Part shown: in pieces, positions 1 through 8,066 of the stretch | How the letters are laid out: each line of letters starts with the position of its first letter | How positions within the stretch are numbered: the first letter of the stretch is position 1 | Source: Methanobrevibacter sp. | GTDB lineage: Archaea; Methanobacteriota; Methanobacteria; Methanobacteriales; Methanobacteriaceae | Length of the DNA: 34,073 bases | Reading direction: 5' to 3' | Assembly: GCA_017434525.1 (NCBI GenBank) | Contig: JAFRFD010000071.1 | Span: forward strand, 1 to 34,073 | Translations under genes and position numbers: made by a program | Notes under the pieces: generated by a model | What the model saw: the letters and a program-made list of their open reading frames with translations, nothing else | Databases searched by the model: none | Told to the model about the DNA's origin: nothing

Positions 1-90
1 CATATAAATATTGTGAGCTTGCCTATATTCTTTTAAATACTTCTCAAGCAATTTAATTTCATCTTCTTCAAGTTTATCTAAAGTTTTCAT
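1..90 (-). CDS. Partial hypothetical protein (N-terminus only)
   Basis: An open frame begins at an ATG at position 90 on the minus strand and runs off the left edge, giving 30 residues that begin MKTLDKLEEDEIKLLEKYL. The visible part is charged and would form an amphipathic helix. No family can be recognised from this much. An AAGTGA-like site lies upstream, but its spacing to the ATG is long, so the start is tentative. The gene is co-oriented with the membrane protein genes to its right and separated from them by a hairpin terminator. Confidence 0.45.
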   Translation of the reverse strand, partial: MKTLDKLEEDEIKLLEKYLKEYRQAHNIYM

Positions 91-146
91 AATTAAATAT
101 TTGTCACTTCATAGGGATAAACTTTTCGTAATATACTATATAAAAA

Positions 147-176
147 TAAAAGGAAAGTGCATAACTCATGCACTTT
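147..176 (-). terminator. Hairpin terminator overlapping a stop codon
   Basis: A perfect 9-bp stem (AAAGTGCAT with ATGCACTTT, 154-162 and 168-176) encloses a 5-nt loop. Read on the minus strand it is followed by a T-rich run. Its first arm overlaps the TAA stop (175-177) of the membrane protein gene upstream, so it is probably that gene's transcription terminator. Confidence 0.6.
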
Positions 177-1593
177 AAGTTTTAACTAAATTAAAGGTAT
201 AATGCTTTCCATCATACACTTCAGTCAAATTGTAGCTATCTTCATATTTCTTATTCCTATCAGTATTTTTCCAATTTACCAGATAGATATTCTTATCAGG
301 ATTATCCTTTAAAATCTTATCGAAATCCTTGCAAACTTGCGCATCATCACTATAGAAATAAGTGTCACCTAAAGAATATATCTTAGTCTTATTTAAATCC
401 GTATGCAGTATCCTGTAACCATAGTCAGAATTAAAAACAACCACAGTACTGTTATTGTTAATTGAATCCAGGAAAGTGGCCTTCTCTTCATTAAATGTTA
501 ATCTGGAATTGATATCCTCTGTAGTAATGGATAAACTAGCAGCGGCCAATACCATGACAAAAAGAAGTGCAATAACCAACAACTTATAATCTTTAATCTT
601 ACCTATTACAATTGAAGCTGAAAGCCAAAATATTCCCATTACAGGAACCAGATATCTCATTCTCATTGTATTTTCAAATGAAAACATTAATGAAAGTATT
701 CCTACTGCAATTGTTGCATACATCAAAAATATTCCGGCTGAAGAGAACTTTTCTTGTTTTTTGTAAATCAATACCAAGATAAAAATCAAAAATGCAAATG
801 CAATCAATTTATATGCAATCATCTGAGGCCTGAAATCCTCACTTTTAATTGCAAAACATACAAGGTAATGGAGAATATCAGCCAATTGGAAACCTTCATG
901 AGTCCCGGCAGTTTCCTTTAGAATCTGATAGACAAAAACGATTCCCCAAGGAGCATACAAAACGATTACCGCTATGAGGGATTTTTTAAACTGACTCAAC
1001 TTATCCCTGTGCTTGGTTAAAATTTCATATAATATCAACAGATACATCAATGCACAGGTAATTCCGAAGAAGTATTGAGTATAAGCAGACAACAGAGTAA
1101 ACAGAGTCAAAAGCACCCAAGATCTCTTGTCCCAATGTGTCACGACCTCATTATAATAGATGAATGCCATCAAGACAAAGAACAGTCCCCATGAATACAT
1201 TCTTATTGTTAAAAACTCAACGAAAAAGTCACTCATTACTCCTAAACAAAAGACAAACAAACCTGCAGTCAGCAAACCATAATCCTCACGGATTTTTGTG
1301 GCTGAAACCACCATTATAAGAATATATGGAACTATTGAAAGCACCTTTAAAAGATAAAGATTATCCAAACCGAATGGAGTGAATAAAAACAATATCCCAT
1401 AATACAATGGAGGGTGAACATCGTGAACTATTACAGTCAAGGCATTCCTAATCGGAAGGTTGACCAACGTATAGGTCCAATACTCATCAACATGAATGAA
1501 TGCATTGGTTAAAGGAGAAATGAACATGAAAAATAAAGTTATAATTCCTACTCCAAAAAATAATAATCCTAACAAGTCCCTTTTTTCATACAT
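175..1593 (-). CDS. Polytopic membrane glycosyltransferase, GT-C/PMT-like
   Basis: A 472-residue protein with about ten hydrophobic segments. Near the N-terminus it has an acidic pair in HVDEYWTY (about residues 35-42) and then DVHPPLYYG (about 58-66). This spacing is typical of the first extracytoplasmic loop of GT-C glycosyltransferases such as the PMT_2/ArnT-like group, which move sugars from polyprenyl-phosphate donors on the outer face of the membrane. The last 100 or so residues are soluble and probably extracytoplasmic. A TATA-like TTTAAATAA around 1615-1623 lies about 25 bases before the ATG and no Shine-Dalgarno is seen, so the mRNA may be leaderless. The next gene on the same strand is another membrane protein, and a deacetylase follows, which suggests surface-glycan work. 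The exact substrate is unknown. Confidence 0.7.
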   Translation of the reverse strand: MYEKRDLLGLLFFGVGIITLFFMFISPLTNAFIHVDEYWTYTLVNLPIRNALTVIVHDVHPPLYYGILFLFTPFGLDNLYLLKVLSIVPYILIMVVSATKIREDYGLLTAGLFVFCLGVMSDFFVEFLTIRMYSWGLFFVLMAFIYYNEVVTHWDKRSWVLLTLFTLLSAYTQYFFGITCALMYLLILYEILTKHRDKLSQFKKSLIAVIVLYAPWGIVFVYQILKETAGTHEGFQLADILHYLVCFAIKSEDFRPQMIAYKLIAFAFLIFILVLIYKKQEKFSSAGIFLMYATIAVGILSLMFSFENTMRMRYLVPVMGIFWLSASIVIGKIKDYKLLVIALLFVMVLAAASLSITTEDINSRLTFNEEKATFLDSINNNSTVVVFNSDYGYRILHTDLNKTKIYSLGDTYFYSDDAQVCKDFDKILKDNPDKNIYLVNWKNTDRNKKYEDSYNLTEVYDGKHYTFNLVKT

Positions 1594-1626
1594 GATATTA
1601 TATTTAATGAAAATATTATTTAAAGA

Positions 1627-3039
1627 CTAACCAAAAAGACCATACTTTATGAAAACTATTCCAAACACCAACAAATAATTAACACCAGCCAAGACAATAA
1701 AAGACAAAGTCATTCTCCTATCCCATTTGGCGCTAATGCAACCCTCATCAAAGATATTTACAATCATCTTCAAGGTTATCGCAATCAAGAGAAAATAGAA
1801 AAACACGAGCGTCCTCGGACCTGAGGCAAACACTGTCGGTGAAAAGCCAGTCACAAATTTAGACATAAAACCGGCCAAGAACAGAATCAAATAGTCATAG
1901 CCATCAAACACCCTGACAAGCATCAGGCAGCTTGAAGCCAAAAGATAAATTGCAATCAGCATTGTCAAAACGTTGATGGCAGGAACCGTTTCATATCCCA
2001 TCACCAAAAGAGCTTCCTTTAAAGGCCAAATCAAATCAACAACCATACCAAAGGGAGCTGCAAGACGGGAAACCATAGCCGAATCCAAAGCGGAACCCAA
2101 GGTTGAAACGTCAAGGCATGTCTTAAAGACAACCAAAAACAAAATAAAGACAATATTCAACTTCAAAAAGGATTTCCAATACTTATTTTCAACCTTCAAT
2201 AACGCCAATACGGTCAAAATCAGGTAAAACAGAGGAAATATTATTTTCTCCTCCAAAAGCAGTGCGAATGTCGGGATGAAACCCAAATAGATCTTTTCAA
2301 AAATACCATAACTTGCATATTGAGGATACCAGTAGCTCAATTCCTCTGCAAAGCGTATGGAATTGCCGGGACATGTGAAAATGAAAACCAATGACGCAAA
2401 TGAAACCAAAATGACAAATATGTTGTACCGATTCAATTCCTCTTTTTTAATGTAACATTTCACCAGATAAACAAGATTCAGTCCGAAAATCAGGGCACAG
2501 CACTGTTCCTGCTGAACGGCATAAACCAATGCCAATGCCGAAACGACATAAACCCAAAGAGAAGTCCGTTTACCATACAATAAATTAATTAGAGGAATTG
2601 CGGAAATCATTGCAAAGGAAAACGGCCAAAGGTAATTCAGGGTTGTTGCAATCCATCCGGCGGTTGCCATTTCATGGAAAGGATACATCAAAAATAGCAA
2701 AACTCCCAAAAGAGCAATGTGAATGGAATTCTTGCGGTTGAAAACCTTTATCACATAATAGACCGCAACGGTATAGAGAATACAATCGATGATTTCCCAT
2801 AAAATCATGTTTTGGCGAACCAGGACAATCAGAACACTTTCAATCAGCACCCTGCTTGACCAGTTGTAGTATCTATAGGTTATATAGTCAACCAGCGTCT
2901 GGTTTGAGAGGACCTTCGCATAGCGGATGTCATCCCCATTGACTCCCATCACAAGATGCATCAAAAGCATCAGGGCAAAAAACAGTAAAAACGGATAGTA
3001 TTTCCCGACATATCTTTTAACTGAAACGTCCATTGTCAT
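1627..3039 (-). CDS. Polytopic membrane protein, DUF6056-like
   Basis: A 470-residue protein with roughly eleven to twelve hydrophobic segments. The N-terminal part reads MGVNGDDIRYAK and then NWSSRVLIE, a DD...R signature that resembles DUF6056 proteins, themselves often GT-C-like enzymes of cell-surface glycan loci. The family assignment is from memory and moderate. Two starts are possible: ATG at 3039, which sits almost on a GGGG motif, or ATG at 3033, which is about 8 nt after it and better spaced. The gene lies between a GT-C-like protein and a polysaccharide deacetylase on the same strand, with gaps of 24-33 bases, so the three are probably co-transcribed. Its substrate cannot be told from sequence. 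Confidence 0.65.
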   Translation of the reverse strand: MTMDVSVKRYVGKYYPFLLFFALMLLMHLVMGVNGDDIRYAKVLSNQTLVDYITYRYYNWSSRVLIESVLIVLVRQNMILWEIIDCILYTVAVYYVIKVFNRKNSIHIALLGVLLFLMYPFHEMATAGWIATTLNYLWPFSFAMISAIPLINLLYGKRTSLWVYVVSALALVYAVQQEQCCALIFGLNLVYLVKCYIKKEELNRYNIFVILVSFASLVFIFTCPGNSIRFAEELSYWYPQYASYGIFEKIYLGFIPTFALLLEEKIIFPLFYLILTVLALLKVENKYWKSFLKLNIVFILFLVVFKTCLDVSTLGSALDSAMVSRLAAPFGMVVDLIWPLKEALLVMGYETVPAINVLTMLIAIYLLASSCLMLVRVFDGYDYLILFLAGFMSKFVTGFSPTVFASGPRTLVFFYFLLIAITLKMIVNIFDEGCISAKWDRRMTLSFIVLAGVNYLLVFGIVFIKYGLFG

Positions 3040-3063
3040 TTCCCCAAATCCCTTAAAAAAAAT

Positions 3064-3846
3064 CTAATCCTCACTGTGAATATCTACAAATTCATCATAT
3101 GTTATGAACTCATGATCGTGTTTTTTAAGCATTTTAACAAGCCTGTCCAACCTCGCAGCCATTTCACGTCCGCTGTGGTTTTTGATTATAAACGGCATCC
3201 TGAACTCGGGATGCTCCTTAAGCTCATAAAACTCCCACGGGTGGAAATATGTCACGAAATAGCCATCATACTTAAGAACACGGCGAACCAACCGGTGATA
3301 CACAAATTCCGGCAGGTTATGCAATGACAGCCAAAACAAGGGAAACCTCACCAAGGGAGTCACCGAAGCGGGAATCTGCATCACGCCGTCCTTCACAAAC
3401 CATGTGCGAGGAGTGTCAAGGTTCATGTAGCGGCCCGGAATGAAAGCGGGATTCAAGGAGGAATTGTACCTGTACCCAACGCGCTTAATCTCAGAATCAA
3501 GAACCGGAAACATTCTAGGCTGCCTGTAGCCTGTGACGGTCAAATCACAAACCCTTTCAACAATCTCCTTTGAAACTTCAAAGTCCGTTTCCTTAGGAGA
3601 GAAATGATCGACACCGTGGCATGCTACCTCATGGCCTTCTGAAATTATCCGACCCATAACCTCGGGAGCCCTTTCGGCAAAATTGGCTGTGCAAAAAAAA
3701 GTAGCCCGAACATCATTGGCCCTTAAAACATCCAAAATTATATGAGTACCTTCAACAGACACCTTCATGCCCTCCTCAAGAGAATAGTCAACACCATGCT
3801 CGCGGGGCCCGTCAAACTCCTCAATGTCAAAGCTAAGCAATATCAT
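3064..3846 (-). CDS. Polysaccharide deacetylase (NodB fold)
   Basis: A 260-residue carbohydrate esterase of the NodB/CE4 type, expected to remove N-acetyl groups from a polysaccharide or lipid-linked sugar with a metal ion. Visible motifs in order are SFDIEEFD near the N-terminus (catalytic and metal-binding Asp), HEVACHGVDH (the H...H metal ligands), GYRQPRM, and FHPWEFY near the C-terminus, the last typical of deacetylases in exopolysaccharide loci. There is no signal peptide, so it probably acts in the cytoplasm. I chose the ATG at 3846 over the GTG at 3855 because a GGTGG Shine-Dalgarno lies just before it. It is the first gene of a minus-strand set with two membrane proteins and is divergent from gtrB, supporting a common glycan pathway. 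Confidence 0.88.
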   Translation of the reverse strand: MILLSFDIEEFDGPREHGVDYSLEEGMKVSVEGTHIILDVLRANDVRATFFCTANFAERAPEVMGRIISEGHEVACHGVDHFSPKETDFEVSKEIVERVCDLTVTGYRQPRMFPVLDSEIKRVGYRYNSSLNPAFIPGRYMNLDTPRTWFVKDGVMQIPASVTPLVRFPLFWLSLHNLPEFVYHRLVRRVLKYDGYFVTYFHPWEFYELKEHPEFRMPFIIKNHSGREMAARLDRLVKMLKKHDHEFITYDEFVDIHSED

Positions 3847-3910
3847 TTTTCCCACCGAATATCTAAAATTACTATATTTCTAATAACTAATAAAATTATC
3901 TTGCAGATTG

Positions 3911-3930
3911 GAAATTATTTATAATATTTC
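3911..3930 (+). promoter_or_regulatory. TATA box of gtrB (leaderless)
   Basis: TTTATAATA at 3918-3926 is centred about 25 bases before the ATG at 3947, the usual archaeal TATA-to-start distance, and there is no Shine-Dalgarno between. Transcription should therefore begin at or next to the start codon. This also rules out the upstream in-frame ATG at 3908. Confidence 0.55.
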
Positions 3931-3946
3931 AAATAAATATGATATC

Positions 3947-4879
3947 ATGGATTTATTGAGCATTGTTGTTCCGTGTTATAACGAAGAGGAATCTGTGGAA
4001 ATTTTTTTAAGGGAAATCCAAAAAGTATTAAAAGACCGAAGCTTTGAAGTCATTTTCATAAATGACGGGTCAGCAGATGATACCCTTAAAAAAATAAAAG
4101 ATTTGGCCGATGAAAACGCCAACGTCAATTACATCTCGTTTTCAAGGAATTTCGGAAAGGAAGCCGCAATCTATGCGGGACTCAATTACGCAAAGGGAGA
4201 CATGGTTTGCCTTATGGATGCAGACCTCCAGCACCCGCCAAGCATGCTGCCTCAAATGATTAGCGCAATAGAAGAAGAAAACTACGACGTTGCGGCCGCA
4301 AGGCGAATTACAAGAAAGGGCGAACCGAAAATAAAATCGTTTTTTTCACACAGATACTACAGATTCTTCAACAGAATCTCAAAAATAGAGATTGTGGAGG
4401 GCGGAACCGACTACAGGGTAATGACAAGACAGGTGGTCGACGCAATACTGCAGTTGGAGGAATACAACCGCTTCACAAAGGGCCTCTTTCAGTGGGTAGG
4501 ATTTGAAACCAAATGGATCGAGTATGAAAACGTTGAAAGGGCCGCCGGCGAGACCACATGGTCATTTTTGGGCCTTATTGCATACTCAATAGAAGGCATA
4601 GTCGCATTCTCAACAATGCCGCTTACCCTCGCAATAATCATAGGTACAATCGTCTCAATAGTCGCATTCGGTTATATGATATTCATAATCGCAAAATACC
4701 TGCTTTACTCAGACCCTGTCCAGGGTTTTGCAACAACAATGTGTGCAATCCTTCTTTTGGGAGGACTCCAGCTGCTTTTCATTGGAACATTAGGCAAATA
4801 CTTGGAAAAAACTTATTTTGAAACCAAAAACAGACCTATTTTCATCGTTAAGGAAACAAACATCAAAGACAGTGATTAG
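3947..4879 (+). CDS. Family 2 glycosyltransferase, GtrB/polyprenyl-phosphate type
   Basis: A 310-residue enzyme that should transfer a sugar from a nucleotide donor to a polyprenyl phosphate on the cytoplasmic face. The GT2 domain starts at once (LSIVVPCYNEEES), followed by VIFINDGSADDT, FSRNFGKEAAIYAGL and MDADLQHPP (the DxD-like site). The DYRVM and RFTKGLFQWVG motifs are typical of the GtrB/DPM1 group. Two C-terminal transmembrane segments (about 225-290) match GtrB. The next gene, gtrA, begins directly at the base after the stop codon, so the two are translationally coupled. GtrB makes the lipid-linked sugar and GtrA is thought to flip it. The donor sugar is not evident. Confidence 0.88.
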   Translation: MDLLSIVVPCYNEEESVEIFLREIQKVLKDRSFEVIFINDGSADDTLKKIKDLADENANVNYISFSRNFGKEAAIYAGLNYAKGDMVCLMDADLQHPPSMLPQMISAIEEENYDVAAARRITRKGEPKIKSFFSHRYYRFFNRISKIEIVEGGTDYRVMTRQVVDAILQLEEYNRFTKGLFQWVGFETKWIEYENVERAAGETTWSFLGLIAYSIEGIVAFSTMPLTLAIIIGTIVSIVAFGYMIFIIAKYLLYSDPVQGFATTMCAILLLGGLQLLFIGTLGKYLEKTYFETKNRPIFIVKETNIKDSD

Positions 4880-5257
4880 ATGAGGCTGGACAAGGAACTC
4901 TTTTGGTATGTGGTTTTCGGCACACTGACAACAATAGTAAATGTTGTCGTTTATTTCGCCCTCGAATACATCGGCGTCAACTACATCATCTCAAACATCA
5001 TAGCATGGTTTCTGTCAGTTTTGTTTGCATACGTAACCAACAGAATCTGGGTGTTCGAGTCAAAAAGCCCGAATATCCTAAAGGAGATGGTTCTCTTTTT
5101 CAGCGGAAGGATATTTTCAGGAGTGCTTGACACCGCACTTTTGTATCTCTTTGTCGATATCCTGACCCTTGGAAACACATTTTCCAAAATTGCAGTTGAG
5201 ATCATCATTACAATCCTTAACTATCTGCTTTCAAAGCTTATCGTGTTTAAGGATTAA
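4880..5257 (+). CDS. GtrA-family membrane protein
   Basis: A 125-residue protein with four transmembrane segments, the size and topology of the GtrA/DPMS family (PF04138). Typical sequences are FWYVVFGTLTTIVNVVVYF at the N-terminus, AYVTNRIWVFES in the middle, and NYLLSKLIVFKD at the end. GtrA proteins are believed to flip polyprenyl-phosphate sugars made by GtrB, which is encoded immediately upstream with no spacer. The last 104 bases of this gene occur again at 7441-7544, with six differences, fused to a fragment of the aspartate kinase gene, showing that the 3' end was caught in a duplication or recombination event. Confidence 0.88.
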   Translation: MRLDKELFWYVVFGTLTTIVNVVVYFALEYIGVNYIISNIIAWFLSVLFAYVTNRIWVFESKSPNILKEMVLFFSGRIFSGVLDTALLYLFVDILTLGNTFSKIAVEIIITILNYLLSKLIVFKD

Positions 5258-5331
5258 CATTATGTGATGGATATTGTAATCATAGATAGATTGTGTTCTG
5301 AAATGTTCTATTGTTTTAATTGATTAAAACA

Positions 5332-5892
5332 CTAAATTTTCATGTAAAAACTATCAGTTTTATATTCGCCTTCATAATATTCTGTAAACGACCTTGCATT
5401 TGCAAGTGAGCGTTTTCTACCTTCACGAAGCATGTCTTTCCAGATATTATCCAATTCGGCTCTTGTTTTAACATCTTCCTCATATGCCTTTGCAAGAATG
5501 AATGAAGTAGTGATAAGATTTAGGCCATAGTCTTCAACAATGCCCCGAACATCCAAAAGATTATTGCTTGCAATAATCCCTCCCTTTTCACAGGCAAGTG
5601 CAATAACTGCCGCTTCACCCTTACCCATAAATTTATACTTCTTTTTGAGTTTTAAATACCTGCCATGCTCTTTTGAACCATCCACCATTGCCCTAACTTC
5701 AACAAATCCCATTTTTTTCAATTTATTGTAATTATATTGAATTTTCGGATTGAACCGAAGCCCTAAAATCTCATTTTCCACCACGGCAGGAATTATCATT
5801 TTTGAAAAGAGTTTTTGCAGAATTTCACATTGCCCGACGACTAAAAAGCAAACCAAGCAATCGGCATCATAAAACACTCTTTCATCATACAA
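5332..5892 (-). CDS. PIN-domain protein, probable toxin nuclease
   Basis: A 186-residue protein with the layout of a PIN ribonuclease: FYDADCLVCFL with Asp at residues 9 and 11, a conserved Glu in IPAVVENEI, GKGEAAVIALA near residue 95, then SNNLLDVRGIVEDYGL. In many relatives the last site is DDLRAR, so one acidic residue is shifted or replaced (NNLLD). The start is a TTG at 5892: a stop codon immediately precedes it in frame, no ATG lies near, and a GAGGAGG ribosome site is well placed. It overlaps the end of the metallopeptidase gene by 8 bases, so translation is coupled. It is the third gene of an XRE / ImmA / PIN operon and probably the RNA-cleaving effector. The target is unknown. Confidence 0.72.
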   Translation of the reverse strand: MYDERVFYDADCLVCFLVVGQCEILQKLFSKMIIPAVVENEILGLRFNPKIQYNYNKLKKMGFVEVRAMVDGSKEHGRYLKLKKKYKFMGKGEAAVIALACEKGGIIASNNLLDVRGIVEDYGLNLITTSFILAKAYEEDVKTRAELDNIWKDMLREGRKRSLANARSFTEYYEGEYKTDSFYMKI

Positions 5893-6613
5893 TCATATCA
5901 TCCTCCTCAAATGTGTTGTACACCAAATCCTCCCTAAAGACGTCCAATAGGATTTCGTCAAATTTACCTCCTGTGATTCTTTTTTCATCATAGAGCTTTT
6001 TAGATAAAGGGATTATTTCTCCCAATGAGTAATATTGGCGTGTAGGTTCATATAAACTTAAATCATATCCCAATTGCAATGCGTTTTTCTTGACGCTGGT
6101 TTTAAATGCCTTGAAATCATCATAGGATATCATATCCTCACGCCTGAGTTTGCATAACATTGCAATGTGGCTGATTTGAAAATACTGTTCACATTTAATT
6201 ACATCACTCAAAGACCATTTTTTTATGCCGTGTTTATTGATAAACTCAAATAAGGCAATGTCCGGCATCAATAATGAGGATGCGAATTTATCGGCATTTA
6301 TTTCACTTTCATCATCAGAATTGAAATTGCATATGAAAGAATTAATATCATCTTCAAAAAGCAAATGGTACAGTTCATGGGCGATTGTAAAATTCTGTCT
6401 TCCTTTTGAATGCCTTGAATTAATGCAAATGAGTTTATACTCATCGGTTTTAGCGCAGCACCCGCTTACATCATCAAGCATTGGAAACCACAATATTGTC
6501 AAATTGTCAACATTATCCAAAACGGCCGATAGAATGTTTATTGGACTGACATTATCAATGCCCCAGGACCTCCTTATGGTTTCGGCCTTGAATATAATTT
6601 CTGAACTAACCAT
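5885..6613 (-). CDS. ImmA/IrrE-type zinc metallopeptidase
   Basis: A 242-residue protein of the ImmA/IrrE (COG2856) family. The zinc site is visible as HELYHLLFE (about residues 79-87) followed by ESEINADKFASSLLMP, the usual helix with the third ligand. These proteases cleave or relieve XRE-type repressors in mobile elements and stress systems. An ATG at 6628 is in frame, but the ATG at 6613 has a GAGGAGG site 6 nt upstream and was chosen; it overlaps the end of the XRE gene by 8 bases. The C-terminal half after the protease domain (EPTRQYYSLGEIIPL and on) is not recognised and may sense a signal or contact the PIN protein. Confidence 0.85.
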   Translation of the reverse strand: MVSSEIIFKAETIRRSWGIDNVSPINILSAVLDNVDNLTILWFPMLDDVSGCCAKTDEYKLICINSRHSKGRQNFTIAHELYHLLFEDDINSFICNFNSDDESEINADKFASSLLMPDIALFEFINKHGIKKWSLSDVIKCEQYFQISHIAMLCKLRREDMISYDDFKAFKTSVKKNALQLGYDLSLYEPTRQYYSLGEIIPLSKKLYDEKRITGGKFDEILLDVFREDLVYNTFEEDDMIV

Positions 6614-6932
6614 TATTTTCCTCCTCAAGTTCCTTTAAGACTTTCAGATGCCCCATGACCTGATTCATCTTTGCAATTGCATATAAATCCGCTTCTTGTG
6701 ACCTGAAAGCCAATTTTGGAGTTTCGTAATCATCACATTCACCTAGAATATAATCGCTGGAACAGTCATACAGCAAACATAGTTTGTCAAATGCCACATC
6801 ATTTAGTTTACGTTCCCCATTTTCAATTTTAGACAAATAACTTGGATCAATTTCCAAAAAATCCGCTACTTGCTTTTGAGTATAATTGTTCTGCCTCCTA
6901 AGTTGCTTTAGCCTTCCACCTTTTGAATCCAT
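6606..6932 (-). CDS. XRE-family helix-turn-helix regulator
   Basis: A 108-residue DNA-binding protein. Residues 6-62 form a Cro/CI-type helix-turn-helix: LRRQNNYTQKQVADFLEIDPSYLSKIENGERK, then LCLLYDCSSDYILGE. The C-terminal 40 residues are helical and acidic and probably make the dimer or the protease contact. The ATG at 6932 follows an AGGTGA site by 5 bases. A TATA-like TTTATATAG lies at about 6983-6992. It is first in the operon with the ImmA-type protease and PIN protein, so it is expected to repress the operon and serve as antitoxin or as the protease target. Confidence 0.85.
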   Translation of the reverse strand: MDSKGGRLKQLRRQNNYTQKQVADFLEIDPSYLSKIENGERKLNDVAFDKLCLLYDCSSDYILGECDDYETPKLAFRSQEADLYAIAKMNQVMGHLKVLKELEEENNG

Positions 6933-7304
6933 GTTATCACCTACTACAAATCATAATCAGATATACCATATTATGTCATGTAAAACTATATAAATTTTTG
7001 CTGAGAACTTGACAAATTAAAAATAAATTTAGATTTTTATCAAATAAATCCAAATAAAAATGAATTTAAAAGAATTATTTTATTGAAATATAAATATAAA
7101 AGATTAAATTACAATATTACAATAAATAAAAAATATTAAAATATAATTAATAAAAATAAGTAAATATAATTATTTATTTAATTATATAAAAACTAAAAAA
7201 TATGAATTAAATAAAATAAATAAATTTTATTGAGTTAAATCACTATAATAATCACTTGACAATATTGTTAAAAACATGAAAATTGACTAACTTGAAAAGA
7301 CCAC
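6933..7304. other. AT-rich intergenic spacer with operon promoter
   Basis: This stretch holds the promoter of the XRE operon (TATA-like element at about 6983-6992 on the minus strand) and then about 260 bases made almost only of A and T, with no open frame worth reporting. It ends where similarity to the upstream region of the aspartate kinase gene begins. The composition suggests relaxed or foreign DNA. Confidence 0.5.
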
Positions 7305-7545
7305 TAAAACTTTTTTAAAATCCAAAACCAACATTAATCCAATAGGTGAACTTGATGGATTTGATAGTAGCGAAATTTGATGGAAATGCACTTAAGAATG
7401 GCGCAAGAATTAGTGATGCGGCCAAATCAGCAGTTATTTATCAATATCATGACCCTTGGAAACACATTTTCAAAAATCGCAGTTGAGATAATCATTACAA
7501 TCCTTAACTACCTGCTTTCAAAGCTTATCGTGTTTAAGGATTAAC
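7305..7545 (+). pseudogene. Fusion scar: aspartate kinase head joined to gtrA tail
   Basis: From about 7305 the sequence copies the promoter, ribosome site and first 27 codons of the aspartate kinase gene (8020-8147; about 8 differences in 81 coding bases). At about 7433-7440 it switches to a copy of the last 104 bases of gtrA (5154-5257; six differences). The AGGTGA site and ATG at 7355 are intact and open a 43-codon chimeric frame ending at 7486, so it could still be translated. The gtrA part is out of its own frame. The scar marks an illegitimate join between two versions of the gtrA-aspartate kinase interval. Confidence 0.85.
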
Positions 7546-7546
7546 C

Positions 7547-7684
7547 TTAACCTGTGATTGATATTATCATCATGCATACGCCGATGAGTATATTGATTTT
7601 ATCCCTGATTTTGATGCCCAATAGAATAATAACTGCGCATAATATTATCTGAATTATTGTCAAAACTGTTTTTAACTGAATCAT
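7547..7684 (-). CDS. Small two-helix membrane protein (45 aa)
   Basis: An ATG at 7684 preceded by a GGGAGAG ribosome site at about 7-nt spacing opens a 45-residue frame (starts MIQLKTVLTIIQIILCAVI). It is very hydrophobic, with two likely membrane helices separated by KIRDKINI. A TATA-like sequence lies around 7714-7730 on the minus strand. Size and composition resemble small membrane toxins or stress peptides, but no family is recognised. It sits between the gtrA tail copy and the aspartate kinase gene, in the second version of that interval. Confidence 0.45.
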   Translation of the reverse strand: MIQLKTVLTIIQIILCAVIILLGIKIRDKINILIGVCMMIISITG

Positions 7685-7765
7685 ACATTCACTCTCCCAA
7701 ATATGAGTATAGGAAGTATTATATACTATTGGATTAAAGAAATAATGAGTAAGTATTATGGGAAA

Positions 7766-7855
7766 TTAATCCCATAATATAGATCTCAGCAGTTGAATTA
7801 ATGCTGTGGTTAACATTATGACTGTTGAGATTAGACTCATTTTTTCGTCATCCAT
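7766..7855 (-). CDS. Possible 29-aa hydrophobic peptide
   Basis: An ATG at 7855 opens 29 codons (MDDEKMSLISTVIMLTTALIQ...) with one hydrophobic helix. A weak AGGATGTGA site and a TATA-like TTTATATG at about 7899-7907 lie upstream on the minus strand. It is upstream of, and co-oriented with, the 45-residue membrane protein. A frame on the plus strand overlaps it but looks less like a protein. Very short, so coding status is uncertain. Confidence 0.25.
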   Translation of the reverse strand: MDDEKMSLISTVIMLTTALIQLLRSILWD

Positions 7856-7909
7856 AGATATATCACATCCTACACCAATCATATTATTTTTAATAGCATA
7901 TAAATTGCC

Positions 7910-7960
7910 CAGTTACAAATTAAAGCAATTTTGTGAAGTTAAAGCAATTTTACAGAGTAA
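7910..7960. repeat. Short direct repeat TTAAAGCAATTTT
   Basis: The 13-mer TTAAAGCAATTTT occurs twice here about 21 bases apart, in the region between the small hydrophobic ORFs and the aspartate kinase promoter. Related AAAGCAATTT strings occur near 14441, 14478 and 18362. Function unknown; it could be a binding site or simply local sequence bias. Confidence 0.3.
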
Positions 7961-8066
7961 GAACAATAATTATTTTGAAAAAATCATGTCACGATTATGA
8001 ATATGAAAATGCCACAAAAACTTTTTTAAAATCCAAAAACAAATATTAATCCAATAGGTGAATTTG

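Noticed and set aside
7806..8000. Plus-strand frame of 64 codons between the small ORFs and aspartate kinase
   Set aside because: No ribosome site, runs through the aspartate kinase promoter region, and its composition looks like translated spacer.
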